DNA from: Pseudonocardiaceae bacterium
Lineage (GTDB): Bacteria; Actinomycetota; Actinomycetes; Mycobacteriales; Pseudonocardiaceae
Reading direction: 5' to 3'
DNA length: 5,661 nt
Assembly: GCA_025937115.1 (NCBI GenBank)
Contig: JAICSB010000246.1
Location: 1 to 5,661 of the forward strand
Positions 4,703 through 5,661 of the stretch are shown here, in pieces (within the stretch, counting starts at the first letter, position 1; each line of letters begins with the position of its first letter). Below the pieces are notes generated by a model that saw nothing but the letters and a program-made list of their open reading frames with translations, was not told the DNA's origin and did not search any database. Both the position numbers and the translations under genes were made by a program.

Positions 4703-5548
4703 ATGAGGCGCAGTAGCGAACCGCAGGAGCGGGCGCAGTTCACCGTGGCTGAGCTGCTGGCCCGTTATGGCGATCCGGCCCCGGCGGCCGCCGGGCGACG
4801 GCACCGCCGGGCCGACGACGATCGCGACGACGGCGGCGCCGCCGACACCGCGGCCGGGCGCGGCGCGGCGCAGCCGGTCGCTGCGCCGCCGGTCGCTGCG
4901 CCGCCGGTCATCGAGCGGAACTGGACTGTCAGCAGTGCAGAGTCGACCCAGCCACGCCTCACCGGTCCCACCCTCCAGCAGTGGGCCCCAGCGGTAGGAC
5001 CACCGTCCGCGGTCGCGGCACCAATGCCGGTGGCCCCTCCGGCACTGCCCAGGCGATCACCGCTGTCCAGGACGGCACCACCACTCGACGGCCCGCTCAC
5101 CGAGCAGTTGCCGCGACTTGATCAAGCGCCGGTGAGCTCCGCTCACTGGTCTAGCCGCCGTCCGGCCAGCGCCAATCCTGATACCAGCCAACCCCCTGCC
5201 GGGCTGCGCACCGTCAGCCGAGCTATCGCTGAGCCGACTGAGAACGCCATCATCGCGGATGAGGAGACGGCGCAACAGACCGGCTCGCCGCTGTGGGAGT
5301 GGGCGGTGATGGTGAGCCAGGTCGGGATCGGCATCGTCGGGGGCGCCGCGCTGTGGCTGATCTGCGAGTGGCTCTGGCAGCGGATCCCCGTGGTGGCGCT
5401 GGTGGTTGCCCTCGCCGTGATCACCGGACTGGTCTGGGTGGTGCGCCGGGTGCGGGGTGCCGAGGACCTGCAGACGACGGTCGTCGCGGTGCTCGTCGGT
5501 CTGTTCGTCACAGTGTCCCCGGCAGCGCTGCTGCTCGTCGGCCGATAG
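4703..5548 (+). CDS. Rv0497-like membrane protein, Pro/Ala-rich
   Basis: The function is unknown. The protein matches Rv0497 of M. tuberculosis in architecture, gene position and two conserved ends. The N-terminus has FTVAELLARYG (residues 13-23), compare ISVAELLARQG in Rv0497. A long, probably disordered cytosolic stretch (24-195) follows, rich in Pro, Ala, Arg and Asp, including PVAAP repeats (58-69). The C-terminus has three hydrophobic segments at about 200-222, 230-247 and 258-279, with an RRVRGAEDLQT loop resembling the RAVRKTEDIAS of Rv0497. There is no signal peptide. ATG 4703 is preferred over the adjacent ATG 4700 because GGTGAG at 4692-4697 is then 5 nt away; 281 residues result. 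The gap to ppx is 6 bp, so co-transcription is likely. The short VAEL motif joined to a membrane anchor suggests a docking or scaffold role, but this is inference. Confidence 0.85.
   Translation: MRRSSEPQERAQFTVAELLARYGDPAPAAAGRRHRRADDDRDDGGAADTAAGRGAAQPVAAPPVAAPPVIERNWTVSSAESTQPRLTGPTLQQWAPAVGPPSAVAAPMPVAPPALPRRSPLSRTAPPLDGPLTEQLPRLDQAPVSSAHWSSRRPASANPDTSQPPAGLRTVSRAIAEPTENAIIADEETAQQTGSPLWEWAVMVSQVGIGIVGGAALWLICEWLWQRIPVVALVVALAVITGLVWVVRRVRGAEDLQTTVVAVLVGLFVTVSPAALLLVGR
4874..4909 (+). repeat. 15-bp tandem repeat encoding PVAAP
   Basis: CCGGTCGCTGCGCCG occurs perfectly at 4874-4888 and 4889-4903 and starts again at 4904-4909. It encodes PVAAP-PVAAP-PV in the linker of the Rv0497-like protein. 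The unit length is a multiple of three, so copy changes would keep the frame. Confidence 0.85.
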
Positions 5549-5551
5549 CCG

Positions 5552-5661
5552 GTGTCACCGGCCAACTCGATCCGGGTGGCCCTGTCCACCGCCTCGGCAT
5601 GGCCCGAACCGATCGCTGTGGCTGTCCAGCTGGCCGCCGAGCTCGGCTATGACGGCGTCGA
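5552..5661 (+). CDS. Sugar phosphate isomerase/epimerase-like protein (5' part)
   Basis: Only the first 36 codons are present before the window ends. The peptide SPANSIRVALSTASAWPEP followed by VQLAAELGYDGV has the opening beta strand and helix of AP endonuclease 2-type TIM-barrel sugar phosphate isomerases/epimerases. It resembles the start of M. tuberculosis Rv0498 (VGLSTASVYP ... ARLGYDGVE), which also follows Rv0497. GTG 5552 is the first possible start after the in-frame TAG at 5546-5548. The next in-frame GTG, at 5576, would remove the first strand. No ribosome binding site is visible, so translation may be coupled to the upstream gene, whose stop is 3 bp away. The substrate cannot be told from this fragment. 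Confidence 0.75.
   Translation, partial: MSPANSIRVALSTASAWPEPIAVAVQLAAELGYDGV

Overview
The window comes from a high-GC actinobacterial chromosome. Every recognisable protein matches a family from the conserved Mycobacterium tuberculosis block Rv0489-Rv0491 plus Rv0496-Rv0498, in the same order and all on the + strand. RegX3 and exopolyphosphatase are close to the mycobacterial forms. SenX3 and the downstream membrane protein are clearly diverged, and senX3 overlaps regX3 instead of being separated by a repeat-filled spacer. This suggests a non-tuberculous relative in the Mycobacteriales/Pseudonocardiales group. That placement is from memory of the families and is not the result of a search.

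Layout. Positions 1-289 hold no gene I can support. Positions 290-514 encode a small Cys-containing protein of unknown function with a good ribosome binding site. Positions 515-876 are a non-coding spacer with a small hairpin followed by TTTT, a cluster of three related repeats that can form alternative stems (579-658), and three 11-bp-spaced units resembling an OmpR-family operator (707-735). The core genes follow: phosphoglycerate mutase gpmA (877-1617); a regulatory gap with a PHO-box-like tandem repeat (1650-1667) and a -10 element placed for a leaderless transcript; senX3 (1763-2959) and regX3 (2956-3657), joined by an ATGA overlap; exopolyphosphatase ppx (3686-4696); a proline/alanine-rich protein with three C-terminal membrane segments (4703-5548); and the first 36 codons of a TIM-barrel sugar phosphate isomerase/epimerase-like protein (from 5552, cut by the window end).

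How the genes fit together. SenX3-RegX3 is the actinobacterial phosphate-starvation two-component system. Ppx removes terminal phosphates from polyphosphate, the phosphate store, so the segment from senX3 to ppx forms a phosphate sensing and mobilisation unit. The gaps from senX3 onward are 28 bp or less, so the genes could be co-transcribed. A PHO-like box upstream of senX3 suggests autoregulation by RegX3.

This is mainly a conserved housekeeping/regulatory region. I see no mobile element, CRISPR array, tRNA or rRNA, and no clear new multi-gene system. The least explained parts are the small Cys protein and the structured spacer upstream of gpmA.
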